Assembly: GCF_005239225.2 (NCBI RefSeq)
Contig: NC_133296.1
Coordinates: 1,674,001-1,738,000 of the forward strand
Length of the DNA: 64,000 nucleotides
Direction: 5' to 3'
Origin: Populus alba
Taxonomy: Eukaryota; Streptophyta; Magnoliopsida; Malpighiales; Salicaceae
How positions within the stretch are numbered: the stretch's first letter is position 1; each line of letters opens with the position of its first letter. Of the stretch, positions 1 through 12,689 are shown one piece after another. Made by a program: the position numbers and the translations under genes. The notes under the pieces are model-generated. The model had not been told where the DNA came from. It did not search any database and saw only the letters and a list, made by a program, of their open reading frames with translations.

Positions 1-205
1 ATAGTGAGGAAAGGAAACAACCCTTCAAAGTATGCTTCACAACCTAAGGAAAAAAAGGAAAAAACTTTGCTTTCGGGGCAACGAGGCACTTATCTTGCCT
101 TTCCATAACTCAAAGCAAGCATTCCCTATGCCCATAAAAGCACCAAACCTCTCTAATTATTACACAGCTTCTTAGCTTCTAGGATTGGGAAGTTAACTAG
201 TGATC

Positions 206-440
206 ATGGCTAGAAGAAAAATTGCTCTCCAAGTTTTCATCCTTTTATCCATCCTATCATCCGTTGCAAATTCAATTGATTTCAATTACCCCTCTGTGTT
301 CAATTTTGGTGATTCAAACTCTGACACAGGTGACCTTGCTGCTGGTCTAGGCTTCCTCCTTGATCCACCTAATGGACAAATTTACTTCAAAACTCCCACT
401 GGAAGGTTCTGTGATGGCCGTCTCATTGTTGATTTTCTAA
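206..440 (+). CDS. Extra first exon of a GDSL esterase/lipase (upstream duplicate)
   Basis: This single exon begins with ATG at 206 and ends at a GT donor at 441. It encodes a signal peptide (MARRKIALQVFILLSIL...) followed by GDSL block I with the catalytic serine (FNFGDSNSDTGD) and the conserved CDGRLIVDFL end. It is 235 bp long, exactly the length of exon 1 of the complete gene at 979, and its donor has the same phase. No copies of exons 2-5 follow before 979. It is either a truncated tandem duplicate or an alternative first exon that could splice to the exon at 1649. Reading through the donor reaches a stop about 20 bases later, so alone it makes only a short secreted peptide. Which of the two is true cannot be decided from sequence. 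Confidence 0.75.
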
Positions 441-978
441 GTAAACTTTCTATTCTCTAACCATGCCAAAGATTGCCATTTTTATGCATGCAATATGATG
501 ATTTTATTTACACATTCAATAGCTAATCTAGTCAAGCTATTTTTCTTTACTGCTATATATATTCAAGCATGATCATAGTTATCAAACCCGCTCACCCACT
601 ATGCTAACTTGGTAATCTATTAATTGGGAGTCTGAAGGAGGTTGAATTTGGTTTTACAAATCAACTTGTGATGTAATTGACCGGTTAAACTAAATAAAAG
701 ATTAACAAGTTAATTCTAAAATATTAAAAAAAATATCTAAAAATTAATTTCAGATCTCAAATAGTATAAAACAATCACATAACCAAACAAAATGATTAAT
801 TGTTTCTTTCCTCGTGTCCATTTCAAATAAGTTCATGGATTCTTGAATTGCACACAATGCCCCACCACCGGTTTTTATTTCTTCATGGTTGGTAACTATT
901 ATTTAAAGGTGAATGCTCCTGGTCTTTTTCTTTCATCGGTGAAGACATATCCTCATCCTCTATAGCCCTAGCCTGTCA

Positions 979-2951
979 ATGGAAACCAAAAACTTTTTCC
1001 TCTATGTTATCGCATTAATCTCCATCTTCTTGCCACTGGCACAATCTGTGCACTTCAAGTTTCCTTCTGTTTTCAACTTTGGGGATTCAAATTCTGACAC
1101 TGGAAACCTTGTTGGGGCTGGCATTGAAAGCATTGGACCACCTTATGGGGAAATTCACTTTAAAATACCATCTGGGAGATACTGTGATGGCCGTCTCATT
1201 ATTGATTTCCTCAGTAAATCTCCAACTATCATTGAAATTTTTCATGCCTTCTAGTTTATATCATGCAGCTCTGTTTCTATACTCTGTTATTCCCCTGTTT
1301 TCTCTGTTTTAAGGAAGACAAGCCTTTCCCTCTGTTTTCTCTGTTTTCTTGCTCTGTATTCCCCTGTTTCTTCTGTTCTTAGGATGGAATAAATCCCATT
1401 TTCTTGTTGATATATTGTATAATTGTTCCTTTTGTGTTAAATGCCTTTATTTTTTAGGAATTTTTAGGAGGCAAGTAATGTTAAGTACAAGAATTGATTG
1501 AAAATAGCAATGCAGTTAGAAGTACAAGAATCTGAAAAATTTTGATTTTCAGTTTTTTTTTTTCAATGTTCACACTCTGTTTCCTCTGTTTTCAAGAAGG
1601 AAGTATTGCAATTTGTTTCTTTCATTCATGTGGATGTGTGTTTTCCAGTGGATGCAATGGAGCTGCCCTTCCTAAATGCATATTTGGACTCAGTTGGGGT
1701 ACCGAATTTTCGAAAAGGATGCAACTTTGCAGCTGCAGGATCAAGTATACTTCCAGCAACTGCAACATCTGTGAGCCCATTTTCCTTCGGGGTTCAAGTG
1801 AATCAGTTTCTACGATTCAAAGCTCGAGTTCTCGAATTGCTGGCCAAAGGTATGTACATGGCTCACTCTCATACTGTAAGCCACCATTACTGAGAAAAAC
1901 CTGATTGACGGTGAACAGTTTGATAAAGTTCTTACGCAAATGTTAATGTCTGAAGTATGGCAAGAAGTGTAAGAATCATTGATAGTTTTTTCATGTTTCA
2001 AACCTTGTCACAGGTAAGAGATTTGATAGATACGTACCAGCAGAAGACTATTTTCAGAAGGGTCTATACATGTTTGATATAGGCCAGAATGATCTTGCCG
2101 GTGCATTTTACTCAAAAACACTTGATCAAATTGTTGCTTCAATCCCAAACATTTTGGTCGAATTCGAAACCGGGATCAAGGTTAGATCCTAGTTCTGTCA
2201 TTTCCTTTTCTTTAAATTTTTTTGACGCTAAACTGTATTGAAAGGAACATGAAATCTGCAACACTGATTGATTATTTTCATGCTCTAGAAACTATATGAC
2301 CAAGGAGGTAGGAATTTTTGGATCCACAACACGGGTCCTCTTGGTTGCTTGACTCAGAACGTTGCAAAGTTCGGAACTGATCCATCAAAGCTTGATGAGC
2401 TAGGATGTGTAAGCGGGCATAATCAAGCAGCTAAGCTTTTAAATCTTCAGCTTCATGCTCTCACTAAAAAGCTGCAAGGCCAATATGCTGATTCAAATAT
2501 CACATATGTTGATATCTACACAATAAAATCCAACCTCATTGCTAATTATTCCCGATACGGTTAGTAATCCTCAGTTCCTTTATTATGAGAGTTTTTAAGT
2601 TTTCATCCTTTTCTTATCAAAAGAGATGGAAAAGTCTAAGGAAATAAAAGACATTAGATTCTAAGTGAATATGATTTTGCAGGATTTGAGCAACCCATAA
2701 TGGCATGCTGTGGATATGGAGGACCACCACTAAACTATGACAGCAGGATTTCTTGTGGGCAAACAAAAGTTTTGAATGGGACCAGTGTCACAGCCAAAGC
2801 ATGCAGTGATAGTACTGAGTATGTGAATTGGGATGGAATTCATTATTCAGAGGCAGCAAATCAGTATATTTCATCACAAATACTCACTGGAAAATTTTCG
2901 GATCCACCATTCTCTGATAGAATGCCTTTCCTTCTCAATCTCAAGTTCTGA
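979..2951 (+). CDS. GDSL esterase/lipase, At1g54790-like
   Basis: Five exons (979-1213, 1649-1849, 2014-2180, 2289-2559, 2683-2951) join in frame to 380 residues, normal for plant GDSL lipases (SGNH hydrolases). An N-terminal hydrophobic signal peptide implies secretion. Block I is FNFGDSNSDTGN (catalytic Ser), the later SGNH block shows DIGQNDLAG, and the C-terminal block is NWDGIHYSEAAN with the catalytic Asp and His. HNTGPLGCL and CCGYGGPPLNYD are typical of this subfamily. A TATA-like TATTTAAAG lies about 75 bp upstream of the ATG. The stop codon lies about 410 bp from that of the opposing TLP18.3 gene, the same neighbour pair as Arabidopsis At1g54790/At1g54780. Substrate unknown; hydrolysis of acyl or acetyl esters is inferred from the family. 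All splice sites are GT-AG. Confidence 0.93.
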
Positions 2952-3360
2952 GGAGCTAATTTGCTGACTGTGCTGTAATTATTCTATTCATTCTTATTTC
3001 ATTTGTTCACAGCTGAAGATTAAATGCAAGCACTAATATTATTAATAAGTTCTGACTGGTGCTCCATGATCTGATTCTTAGCTATAAAAGCTTGATGTTG
3101 CAGATTGCAACACCAAAACCCTATTTTCTCAGAGTTCATCGTAGAATAGCACCAGGACAATGATATGATGCTGTGAGCATTAGATGAAACCATGGTTCTA
3201 TACACATTTCATGAGCATAAACCAAAAATCTGTACTTATCCTCTGGTTGCAAGTTTCTCGTCAAGAACATTACAGACATTTGTACAACTATGTGCCACCA
3301 GGTTTTGTAGAAACCTAGAGGAAAGAATTTGAGAAACAAGCCTAACAAAAGGGTTATGAC

Positions 3361-5538
3361 CTATTTCTTTGAAACATAAGCATAGTATTGCGCCATGGGA
3401 ACAACAAAAGCAATCACCAATAAACCTCCAACCACTAGAGTGAATTGTCCCCTCTTCTCTTCTGTCTCTTCCTTGCTTTTGAAGTTGGATTCTCGTTTGT
3501 TTTCTTTAGTCGTTGGACCGCCTGGATCTGGAAGCCCATCGATAGCAGCCACTAACCTCTTGGCACTGCTATAAATCGCTTCATTGTACTTTTCTTCCGT
3601 CGCCAAGACTGCAATTGAAAACCACATGGTCATCAGCATCACTGTTCTATCTCAACTAATGCAGTTCTTATGATCATGATGTTAAATGAAAAATGGACAA
3701 GAAATCTTTTGGTTATAATCTTAGCTCTAAAATTGATGACGTTTGAGCTTGTTAGAGAGTTGCAATATGAGCAAGCACACGTAACTTGAGCATCCTCATC
3801 TCTAAGACTAATGACATCTGAGCTTGTGTGACAATTGCATCATGTGGAAATACAATGAATTTGTGTTCTGTATAAAATAATCTCATTTCAACAAAACAGA
3901 ACTACTATTATAACAGTTGAGTCTGAATTGATGTGTGAGTAGGGAACAAAGGATGAACTCAGTACTCTTTAACACCTGTGCTGAGATCCAATGGTATACT
4001 ATGTTAGCATTTCAGAACTTAGTTGGACCTCAAGATTCCTAAACCTCGGTAGCTTGTGCGCAGCTAATGTTTGATAATAGAATTAGGCCCATCTCCTTCT
4101 GAATCAACAGAAAACCAACATAAGTTTCATAAGATTGTAGGTAGTTTCACTTTCTTGGATTTTTCAAAGAGATAACTTCTCAACAACAGTGTAAACCAGC
4201 ATAGAATGGATGTTTACACTTCTCTAGAGTACCATGGTATTGAAAATTAAAGCAGTCTTGAACCCTTTTTAGGACAAATGGTGATTTGAATTTGCCATTT
4301 TTCATTTAAAAAATCAGTCGATTGTGAAGCATCACTTTGTAATGAAATTTAAGTGCTTAAAGAATTTTAATGCTGTGCATGAGATCTAAACAAAGGATAG
4401 TATCTCCATCATGCTTAAGCTCAGTCTGTATTTTGGGATCCCTTAAACTTTTGGTTAGAGCTTCATTAGGATCCCTACACCATCCCTCACCATTTCAAAT
4501 GAAATATCGTTTCAACCAGACCTGTTAAAGCTGTTTAGATTGAACAAAAAGACCACCCTAACTACCATGAAACACAATGAACTAAGGAAATCTGGGGAAA
4601 CTAATCACCAACTTGAAAATTGTACAGTAAGTGCATGGTTACCAGGAAGGTTCTCCGAGACAGTGGAATCAAGAACAGTTTCTCCAACTGCTTGGATAAA
4701 TGCAGGCCCCCCTGTAATTGCCCCTTCCTTTTGGCTGGTTACAAGCACAACAATTCCCTTGTTGCTGCCCTCTTCAACAGTGGGATACCATTTCTCCAGA
4801 ACTTGGTCGGCATATTCAAAAGCATCTGCTTTGCTCTGCAACAAACATAATCTTTATTCAGTTATATGCATCTATGAAAGAGTTAAAGGGAAACACACAT
4901 GCCTTTAAACTTGTCATCTATTAATTTGGCAATAATGTAACCGAGATTGTAACACTAAAAGACAAATGTCTGCAAGTCAGTTTACTTGCTGTTCCATTTC
5001 TCGGAACAATCAAAAGCTTGCTTCAAAAGTGGAAATAATCATAGTTTGCTAGACTAACTACACATTCAAATCAACAAAGAAATTATACCAAAAGACTTAC
5101 AGTAAGCTTCCTAACAGTAATGAAATTGATCTTGAAGTTCTTCCTCGATTCCAAATCAGATAACAGCTGCTTCAGATCAGATTTAGTCACTCTACTAAGC
5201 ACACCAGCATCATCAAATATATAAGACTCTTTTGGTGGCCCTTCATTGAGCACGTCAAATTCAGATGCTTGAGCATTTCCAATGTACAACAGCGGACTAA
5301 AGTTGAGTGCCAAAGAGAGAGCTAATGCTGCTAGGCCTTGTTGAGCATAACTGAACCAGCTATTGGGCACCGACAAAGATTGAGAAGTGTGCCTTTTGAG
5401 GCTAGAAGTGATGCTCTTGTGGGTGAAAGAGAGTGAGTTTGATCTTGTTTGAAGCGAAGGTAGCAAATGGGATTTCGAAGAGGATGGTTTTGAGTTGAGG
5501 AGAGGAGAAAGAGAGTGCGAAGAAAGTAAGGTTTCCAT
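3361..5538 (-). CDS. TLP18.3: TLP18.3-type thylakoid TPM-domain protein
   Basis: Three exons on the minus strand (5538-5101, 4835-4643, 3608-3361) give 292 residues in frame. The N-terminus is a Ser-rich chloroplast transit peptide, then a hydrophobic lumen-targeting segment around residues 65-90. The TPM (TLP18.3/Psb32/MOLO-1) domain follows: SYIFDDAGVLSRVTKSDLKQLL, then INFITVRKLTSKADAFEYADQVLEKWYP and GIVVLVTSQKEGAITGGPAF. The C-terminus carries one membrane span (FTLVVGGLLVIAFVVPMAQYY) and a short basic tail. Known role of the family: thylakoid protein with acid phosphatase activity that helps photosystem II repair and D1 turnover. The product corresponds to Arabidopsis At1g54780 almost word for word. 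Intron 2 (about 1 kb) contains nothing I recognise. Confidence 0.95.
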
Positions 5539-5995
5539 GGGAATGAGAGTGAGAGTGAGAGATCAACAGAACAGAAATGGCGGACACAGAGAGGGAGATA
5601 TTATGTTTTCTACATCATTTTCTGGTCTCTCTTTGGTCGAGGAATTTGAGTGGTTCGGATTTCTTTTGTTTTGGATTGGCTGGCTGTTATTTGAAATGGA
5701 TAACCCCCTCTCACACAGCCATGCAAAGACTATGGGGTCACTTTGGTCCATCCGGGATTGATAAATATAATTTATGTGGCATTATCAGATAATCATAGAG
5801 ATAATCCAATGAGAAAGAGAATCAAACTACTTACAATTACGATGAATGATAACATAATTTGGTAAAATTTACTCCAAATCTCCAAAACACCCTTCCTTTG
5901 TTAAGAGAATCCAAGAGATAAAATCCCCACCACTACCCCACATTATCTTCCCTCCATTTTTTTTTAACTACCATGAAATCCAAACTCACTATCTC

Positions 5996-8768
5996 ATGGC
6001 CATTCTCCTGTCCCTCTCTCCTCACCACCACCCTCCTCCTCTAAACCCTCCACAAAATCCAAACCCCAATAGCCCAAAACCAACCCTTCAAGCCACTAGC
6101 CTCCCCAGCACCATCTCTAAGAGACAGTTCATCTTCAAAACTACTTCACTTTGTCTCATTTCCTTAGCCACTCAACACCCTCTTGCACCAGCCTTAGCTG
6201 AACCTTCTCCACCTTTAAAATCTGTTCTTTCTATCCTTGCCAATACAAAATCTTGGTTTCAGTTCTATGGTGATGGTTTTGCCATCAGGGTCCCTCCTCA
6301 ATTTGAGGACATCATGGAACCAGAGGTATATTTTTCTTAATTTTTGTTATGGCTTCACTATTCACCCATACATTCTTATGTTTTTAACTGTTTTGAGTTC
6401 AAGTTTGAATCTCTTGAGTTCTTTTTATCAATGTTGGTAGTCATGGGTATGGTGTTTTGGCTACTATTGCTAACATTTTGCACAATTTATTCTTACCAAT
6501 ATGCAATGAATTGGCATATATAATTTTAGTTTAGTGGGTTTTAAAGGATAAAGGATGCTCCAAATTGACCATTGGTGATAGATACAGTAAGCTTTGAAAC
6601 TAAAACTTTCAAAATCAATTCAGTTTTTCTTAGAGTTAGATATCTTGATTGAGGGAATTGAATGTCAAATGTGTTCACAATGTCAGAATTTTTTTTTTCA
6701 TCAACTTGGTTATTGTATCATGTTATTAGGATTACAGTGCTGGGCTGTCTTTATATGGAGATAAGGCAAAGCCAAAGACCTTTGCAGCCCGTTTTGCATC
6801 TTCTGATGGGTATATTATTCTACAGCAAGTTCATTCTCTTTGATGTATATATTTATTCAGCTTTCCATTGGAGTAAAGCATAAAACTGTATAGTAATGGT
6901 CATAGTGTTCACGCAAGTTTTTTGTTGCATTTTCTTTTTGTCAACATAGATCTGAAGCTCTAAGTGTTGTCGTTCGCCCTTCCAATCAACTGAAGATCAC
7001 CTTCTTAGAGGTTTGTGTGGTGAAAATTGTCAAACTTTCACCTTTATTCTAGTATTGGTTTGTTTCTGTATTACTCTGCAAGACTCATTAAACTTCCTTG
7101 TTCATTTTCATGGTTAAATTTGGAACTAAGGCAGTTGATTGTAACTCTTGACATGTCTACTTCGTCAAATTAGTTAATTTCATTGCAAACATCTGCGAGA
7201 TTAAAAGTCTGCTAAAATTTAATGCCCCCAGCTAAGCATCTTATTGTCAGGGCACAATGCCAGCATTTTCCCTGATTTTAAACATGGTAGGATATCTCAT
7301 CCAAGACTACAATGATTTTCAGGTTATCTAGGGTTATTATCTTGTAACTTAACCTCTATATGAGTTTTCCTGTTGGTGGGATGGCAGATATCACTCCTTC
7401 ATTGTGAACTCCATTATCCTTTTGCTGTTATAATTCACAACCTTCAAGTCTTGTACTTATTTCCAATTACGAAAGAAAAGTAAAATGGATGAATAATGCC
7501 GCCAACCCCCCCCCCCCCCCCCGCTCCCTCATTTTAGATTGTTCCAATTTTAAGATCTCAAAGAGTAATTCTCCGACAAACTATGTACTTTTCTAACATG
7601 GACAGGCTAAAGATATTACTGATTTGGGATCATTGAAGGAGGCTGCAAAGCTCTTTGTTCCAGGTCTGTCTTTGCATTCAGTTGTGTTATTCTTGAAGTT
7701 TTGATTCTTAGAACCAAAAATCCTTTGTATATATTGAACTTTCTTTTGGAATAAACAAAATAAATTAAATGGTTTCCACTTTTCCTGCTGATCATTTGTC
7801 ATTTGAAAAAACAAGTAGATTAGCATTCTTCTCAACTATCTTGTTCTGGTAGCTCAATTTATATGCAATGGCAGGTGGGACAACTTTATACTCTGCCCGT
7901 ACACTAAAAATTAAAGAAGAGGAAGGTTACAGGTAAATTTATCTATCTTTGCTTGATTCTGGGGCTCTTCAATTCGTAAATAATGCTATTGAAGTAGAAC
8001 AGGCACCTTCCGGAATATATTAGTTTATTCAGTGTTAGATATATATATATATATATATATATATATGACACTGAATAAACTGCTGTATTGTTTTATAAAA
8101 ATTAGCTGTTTAGAAAATAGGAAGTAATGGTTGTAATGGTATCAATCGAATACCCTCACTCCTTGCATTTATCAGCTATAGAAGCATATATTTTTCCTTC
8201 TCCATTGACTTGGATAATAAACACAAATACCATCACCCCTACACTAAATCTGAAGCAACCAGGATGTCAGCAGGGAAATGATATTTTATTTGAACAAGAT
8301 CATGGATGTTATAATTACAATACTTTTCTGACATATGTGTTCCATTGTTTGTTAATTTCAGGACTTATTACTTCTATGAATTTGGCAAAGATGAACAGCA
8401 TGCGGCACTAGTAGCTGTGGTTAACAGTGGAAAGGTTAATACATTCACCTTACAATTAGAATATTGATTGCATTGCCCATGTCTTTAGTGGAATTAACTC
8501 ATTACTCTGTCAGAATTCTTTGGATAAAGCCAATATATATAGCTTGCTCATGTGCCCCAGCATGGAAACCATAAATGATCTTGTATTAATATTTGGCCTC
8601 GCTGAACATTCTCCATCATCGTGATTTGTTAGATTTTACAATTCACTAGCTGTTATTATTGTAATTTTAATGCAGGCAATTATCGCAGGAGCAACTGCCC
8701 CACAGTCGAAATGGGACGAAGATGGTGTAAAGCTTCGGTCTGCTGTTATTTCACTGACAGTTCTGTAG
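5996..8768 (+). CDS. PsbP-domain lumen protein (PPD2-like candidate)
   Basis: Seven exons (5996-6325, 6730-6809, 6950-7010, 7606-7663, 7875-7932, 8362-8434, 8676-8768) give 250 residues in frame with GT-AG introns throughout. The N-terminus is a Pro/Ser/Thr-rich chloroplast transit peptide followed by a hydrophobic stretch ending in APALAEP, a likely thylakoid lumen cleavage site. The PsbP fold follows: FYGDGFAIRVPPQFEDIMEPEDYSAG, then SEALSVVVRPSNQLKITFLEAKDITDLGS, RTYYFYEFGKDEQHAALVAVVNSGKAIIAGATAPQSKWD and a final hydrophobic strand. The family includes the PSII oxygen-evolving subunit PsbP and many PsbP-domain (PPD) proteins with assembly or unknown roles. The sequence is clearly not PsbP itself. 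PPD2 is my best guess from memory. Start ATG chosen because it is the first in-frame Met before the transit peptide. Confidence 0.85.
7506..7522. repeat. Poly-C run of 17 bases in a PsbP-like intron
   Basis: An uninterrupted run of 17 C lies about 80 bases before exon 4 of the PsbP-like gene. It is unusual in this AT-rich DNA and may be length-variable. Confidence 0.9.
8041..8066. repeat. (AT)n microsatellite in a PsbP-like intron
   Basis: About 13 AT dinucleotides lie in intron 5. The flanks carry a short inverted match: 'attcagtgtta' before the run and 'gacactgaataaact' after it, so the whole can fold as a hairpin. Confidence 0.8.
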
Positions 8769-10458
8769 GAATCTGCTCGGCGTCTGATTTTCCAGGTTCA
8801 TAAACCGAGTGCTTTGGAAAACAAGTCAGATGGCTTGTTATGAACAACATTCTTGAAAGTATTGCATGATAGACGTGTAGAGAGACCTAAGATCAATGAT
8901 ATATCAGCTTCTCTGACTTACAGGCTTCTTTTTCTTGGGTTTATAATCTTAACTCCTGTAACATGACAATTCCAGCTGGTACTCTGTCATGCTAAGATCT
9001 AAACCGCATACTAGTTAGTTTATCCTTCCAAGTTATGTGATGGTCATGTCTTGGCATCTTCAGGGCTCAGAACTCATGTTTTATTATCTAAATCCTGATA
9101 CAAATTGAACCCTAAGAGTCTAAATAAGCTACTTCTTTTTATGTTTTTCCTATCTTTCAGCTGTCCTGGCATTCTTCTTATCGCTACACTGTGTTTGATG
9201 CAGTAGAACCTGTTGCATAGTGGATTGAGGAGGCATTCTAAACTAGCCACGAGCACAGAGATTCACTTTCATGCAATCCATTATTTGTTCTGATTTGTAA
9301 AGGTCAGCTATCAGCAGCTTACTTTCACCGACAGCATGCGGCTTATAGAGAGAAAAGATTTGATTTGAGGGATGTTTTTTCCTTTGCGTTCGTATTAGGA
9401 AAGTTCTTAACCATGTGGTTATAATAAAATTTTGAGTGGAACACAATTTTTACTTCATTTTCGACAATCCATTAGCTGTAAGGGGATACTGGGTGAGTTC
9501 TTTTCACTTTGATTTTGACTCATTCATTTTCATTTTACTCCTGAAATGCTTCCACATGATCTATTGATTGTCATGATGTCTAGACATGTATCTCGCATGG
9601 TAGTTATAAGACCTGACCTGGAGTTCCCTCAGCTGAAGACTCAGATTTTAAATTGGGTGAGTTGATTCGGTTCAATCCAAGCTGTTTTTTAAAGAAATAA
9701 CAAGATTTTTTTTACTGATTCGACTTGGGTCAAGTTCTAGATTAGCAGGTCACAAGGTTAACCTGTGAGGCCAAACCATGCTTGAAACAGAGAATTTTCC
9801 ACTCTTATAAGTAAACATTAACCAACATTTCATGATTTGTTTTTTAAAAAAAAAATCCGGGAGATTTGTTGGTCACATTGATGCAGTTTTCTCTCATATT
9901 GGCCTCACAGATTATTATGAAATTGGGATATTTAAGCCCAAATAAGATATGTTCATCAGTCGCTGCCTCCCCCTCATCACATCTCTTATATATGCAGGGT
10001 GGCCCTCACAGTACATGGCATCCACACAATTTACACTGGCATTGGAATAGATTAGTGAAAAAAAATCTACTAAATTCAAATTAAAATCCAATGATCATTA
10101 GATCATATTATCTAAAGCTGATGTTCAAGGTAATGGCATTGTAGCAATTCCGCATGCAGTCGATGAATCCATGTCCGAAATGATCAGGAAAAACAGCCTA
10201 GTAAGTTCTTAGATGGAGACTTTTGTGCAGTAGTTGGCATCATAAATGCAAAGAGCCTAAAAGAAATGGCAATCTCTCCATTAAATTTGACAGCTCCAAT
10301 CTCTCCAGTCTCCACCTCACTCCACCTTCCAAGACAAGACTTGAGTTATGAGTTGATTTCATCTAAGATTACTCGAGTAGTATGTTGAATAAGTTAACTT
10401 ATATGTTAATTAAAAAAATAAAAAGATAATATTATAATTTATAAAAAACAAAACTATA
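8769..10458. other. Intergenic region downstream of the PsbP-like gene
   Basis: 3' flank with possible polyadenylation signals, then AT-rich DNA. A short degenerate piece around 9640-9760 resembles the 'gttaacctg' repeat units found at 13.9-15.4 kb. No coding region is convincing. Confidence 0.6.
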
Positions 10459-11547
10459 TTAGGCTCCGTTTGTTTGCAGGAAAGTGGTTTCCTTTTGGAA
10501 AGTGAATTCCTGGGGAAAGTGAATTCCAGAAAAGTATTTTCCAATATTTAGCAGTGTTATGGAAAATGAACTGGAAAATTATTTATTAATGAATTAATTT
10601 TTTTTTCAAGTTTATCTAATATATATAAAATATTTAATCACTTACAATAAAAAAAAAAAATCTAAAAAGTATTTATAATGATGAATTTTTTTTATTATAT
10701 CCTATATTCATACATAGCTTATTAAAATAATGAGGAACAAATCTTACAAATTAAAAAGTTGAATGAGAATGAAATTGAAAAAAAATTTATAATTTCATAA
10801 ATTATCTCAAATAAAATAAATAATAATCAAAATAATAGAGATCAAATCTAAAAAATTTTAAAAAAAATGAAAGATGAAGAAATTAAAATAATAATAATCA
10901 ACATTTCATAAATTATTTCAAATAAAATAAGTAACAATCAAAAGAATGAGGACCAAATTTGATAGATAAAATTTTTTAATAAAAATATGATAAGGAAAAA
11001 GCAAATAGTAATTATAAAAATAAGGACCAAAGTTAATATAAAAATAAAATTTTAAGAGATGAAATTGAAAAATAAATATTCAAAACAAAATATATATACC
11101 AATCAAAAGTTTGAGGATTAAATTTAATATAATCAGCAAATAATGACATTTCTAAATTTTTCACAACTTTCAGAAAGTGTTTTCCCCCCAAATTTTTCAG
11201 GAAAACACTTTCCTGAAAAACAAGTCAAATTTTCTTTTTACTGAAAAGTGTTTTCCATTGACCAACTTTCCTACTGGCAAACAAACACAAGAAAGTTTGG
11301 AAAGTGTTTTTCCGGAAACCACTTTTCGGAAAACAAACACAGCTAAAGGGAAAACACTTTCCTGAAAACCAAGTCAAATTTTTTTTTTACTGAAATTGAC
11401 CGGAAAGTATTTTCCGTTGACTAGAAAGTGTTTTCTGTTGACCGGAAAGTGTTTTCCGTTGACCAACTTTCTTAAAGACAAACAAACACATGAAAGTTTG
11501 GAAAATGATTTCCGGAAACTACTTTCCGGAAAACAAACATCGCCTTA
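10459..11547. mobile_element. PIF/Harbinger-like non-autonomous element with TTA target duplication
   Basis: The element spans 10462-11544. The left end reads GGCTCCGTTTGTTTGCAGG. The right end, reverse complemented, reads GGCGATGTTTGTTTTCCGG, giving terminal inverted repeats of GGCNNNGTTTGTTT form. It is flanked by TTA on both sides (10459-10461 and 11545-11547), the 3-bp TWA duplication typical of PIF/Harbinger (Tourist-like) transposons. The interior is AT-rich without a transposase. The right 350 bp is a tandem duplication of the terminal region (roughly 11195-11350 and 11350-11544) with repeated 'ggaaagtgttttcc' palindromes. A related copy lies at 23456-24308. Confidence 0.8.
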
Positions 11548-12179
11548 ATGTTTTTGTTAGAAGAAGAATTCAAAGAAAAATGTAACTTATACTTTAGATT
11601 AACAAGTTGACTTATCGACTCAAGCTAGGTTTTATAATTAAAGAACTCTAAAACGCGTGGGGAAAATACTGTAGCTTTCCCACGGTTTTCTCCGCCAAAA
11701 CATATATTGTCTCTACAGTTGAATATCTTGCTCACTTTCCCATAAAATATATTACTAGTGAACAAGTTTGAAAAAAACGACATTATGATTACAATGTCTT
11801 AAATGCTTTGAAAAATCAGACTGAAAAAAACGACTGATTACAGTGTCTTTTTAATGCTGCATTAAATGCTTTCAGGTTTTATTTACATAAAGTAAAGCTG
11901 GCCAATCTTTTTGGTGGTGTTGGCATCATTATACATACATGCTGTTCGGTTTTCATTGTCACCTCTCCTCTTCCCCAGCCAAAAACCACATTAGCAATCA
12001 ACATCCACCGTTGTTTTTCTGCCTTCTCTAGTGGCTGCAGTGTATCACCAGCAGCTCCACCGTGCACCACCATCCTCACAATAAACCAGCAACAACAGCA
12101 AGCACCTCCCCCAGGCCAAGTAGCTTCTTCTCTTCTTGCTTATCCAGGTGAATCATGCATCTCTCAGCTCCGACCTCTA

Positions 12180-12571
12180 TAGCAGAGTCGAAGTATAGCA
12201 AGTGACGAGCGAGAACAAAAGCATCACAGCTGTCCAGTAATCCATCCAAGCTGACCAATAGCCCAAGCTAAGGAGAGAACTCCAGACCCTATAACAGCTG
12301 TTATGATGTGAGCACTTGCAGTCCACACAGTTCCTGTTTAGAGAAACAACAAAAGAAAGACTCATGATAAAAAACACGACCATATGGCTAATATTTTTTC
12401 TTTTTCTTTCAGAGTTGTCCAGAATATTAAATAAAGAAGAGTAAAGTTACCAGTTCGTTTGGGGCGGCCATCATCATCAAACCACTCGGAACCACTTCGT
12501 CGATTGGTGTCAATTGAGACGCTGAAAACCTGGTGAGGGAGTTGGTTCTTTGCAGATGTGTTCTCACCCAC
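12180..12571 (-). pseudogene. Amino acid permease (AAP) gene fragment
   Basis: Two exon-like pieces on the minus strand (12571-12451 and 12333 to about 12180), separated by a GT-AG intron, encode the cytosolic N-terminus and first membrane segments of an AAP-family amino acid/proton symporter. Recognisable parts are LPHQVFSVSIDTN, WFDDDGRPKRTGTVW and ASAHIITAVIGSGVLSLAWA, followed by IGQLGW. A one-base loss after GWITG shifts the frame; the AVMLLFSLVT.YTSTLL part continues in another frame. The rest of the gene (about 380 residues) is missing, as is the initiator Met. The sequence abutting it on both sides is unrelated to AAP. It is therefore a dead fragment, truncated at both ends, next to and on the same strand as the LEA_2 fragment. 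Confidence 0.8.
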
Positions 12572-12689
12572 TGCAGAATACACGAGTAATTAATTACCTG
12601 TTGCTTGCAATCTGCTTTGCCAAAGGAAATAGCCATTTCGTTAATTATTCTTTTCTGATAATTGTTAATTTTATCGCTGATAAGAGATA

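Noticed and set aside
4540..4924. Plus-strand open frames across 4540-4924
   Set aside because: Antisense shadows of TLP18.3 exon 2, which has clear homology on the minus strand.
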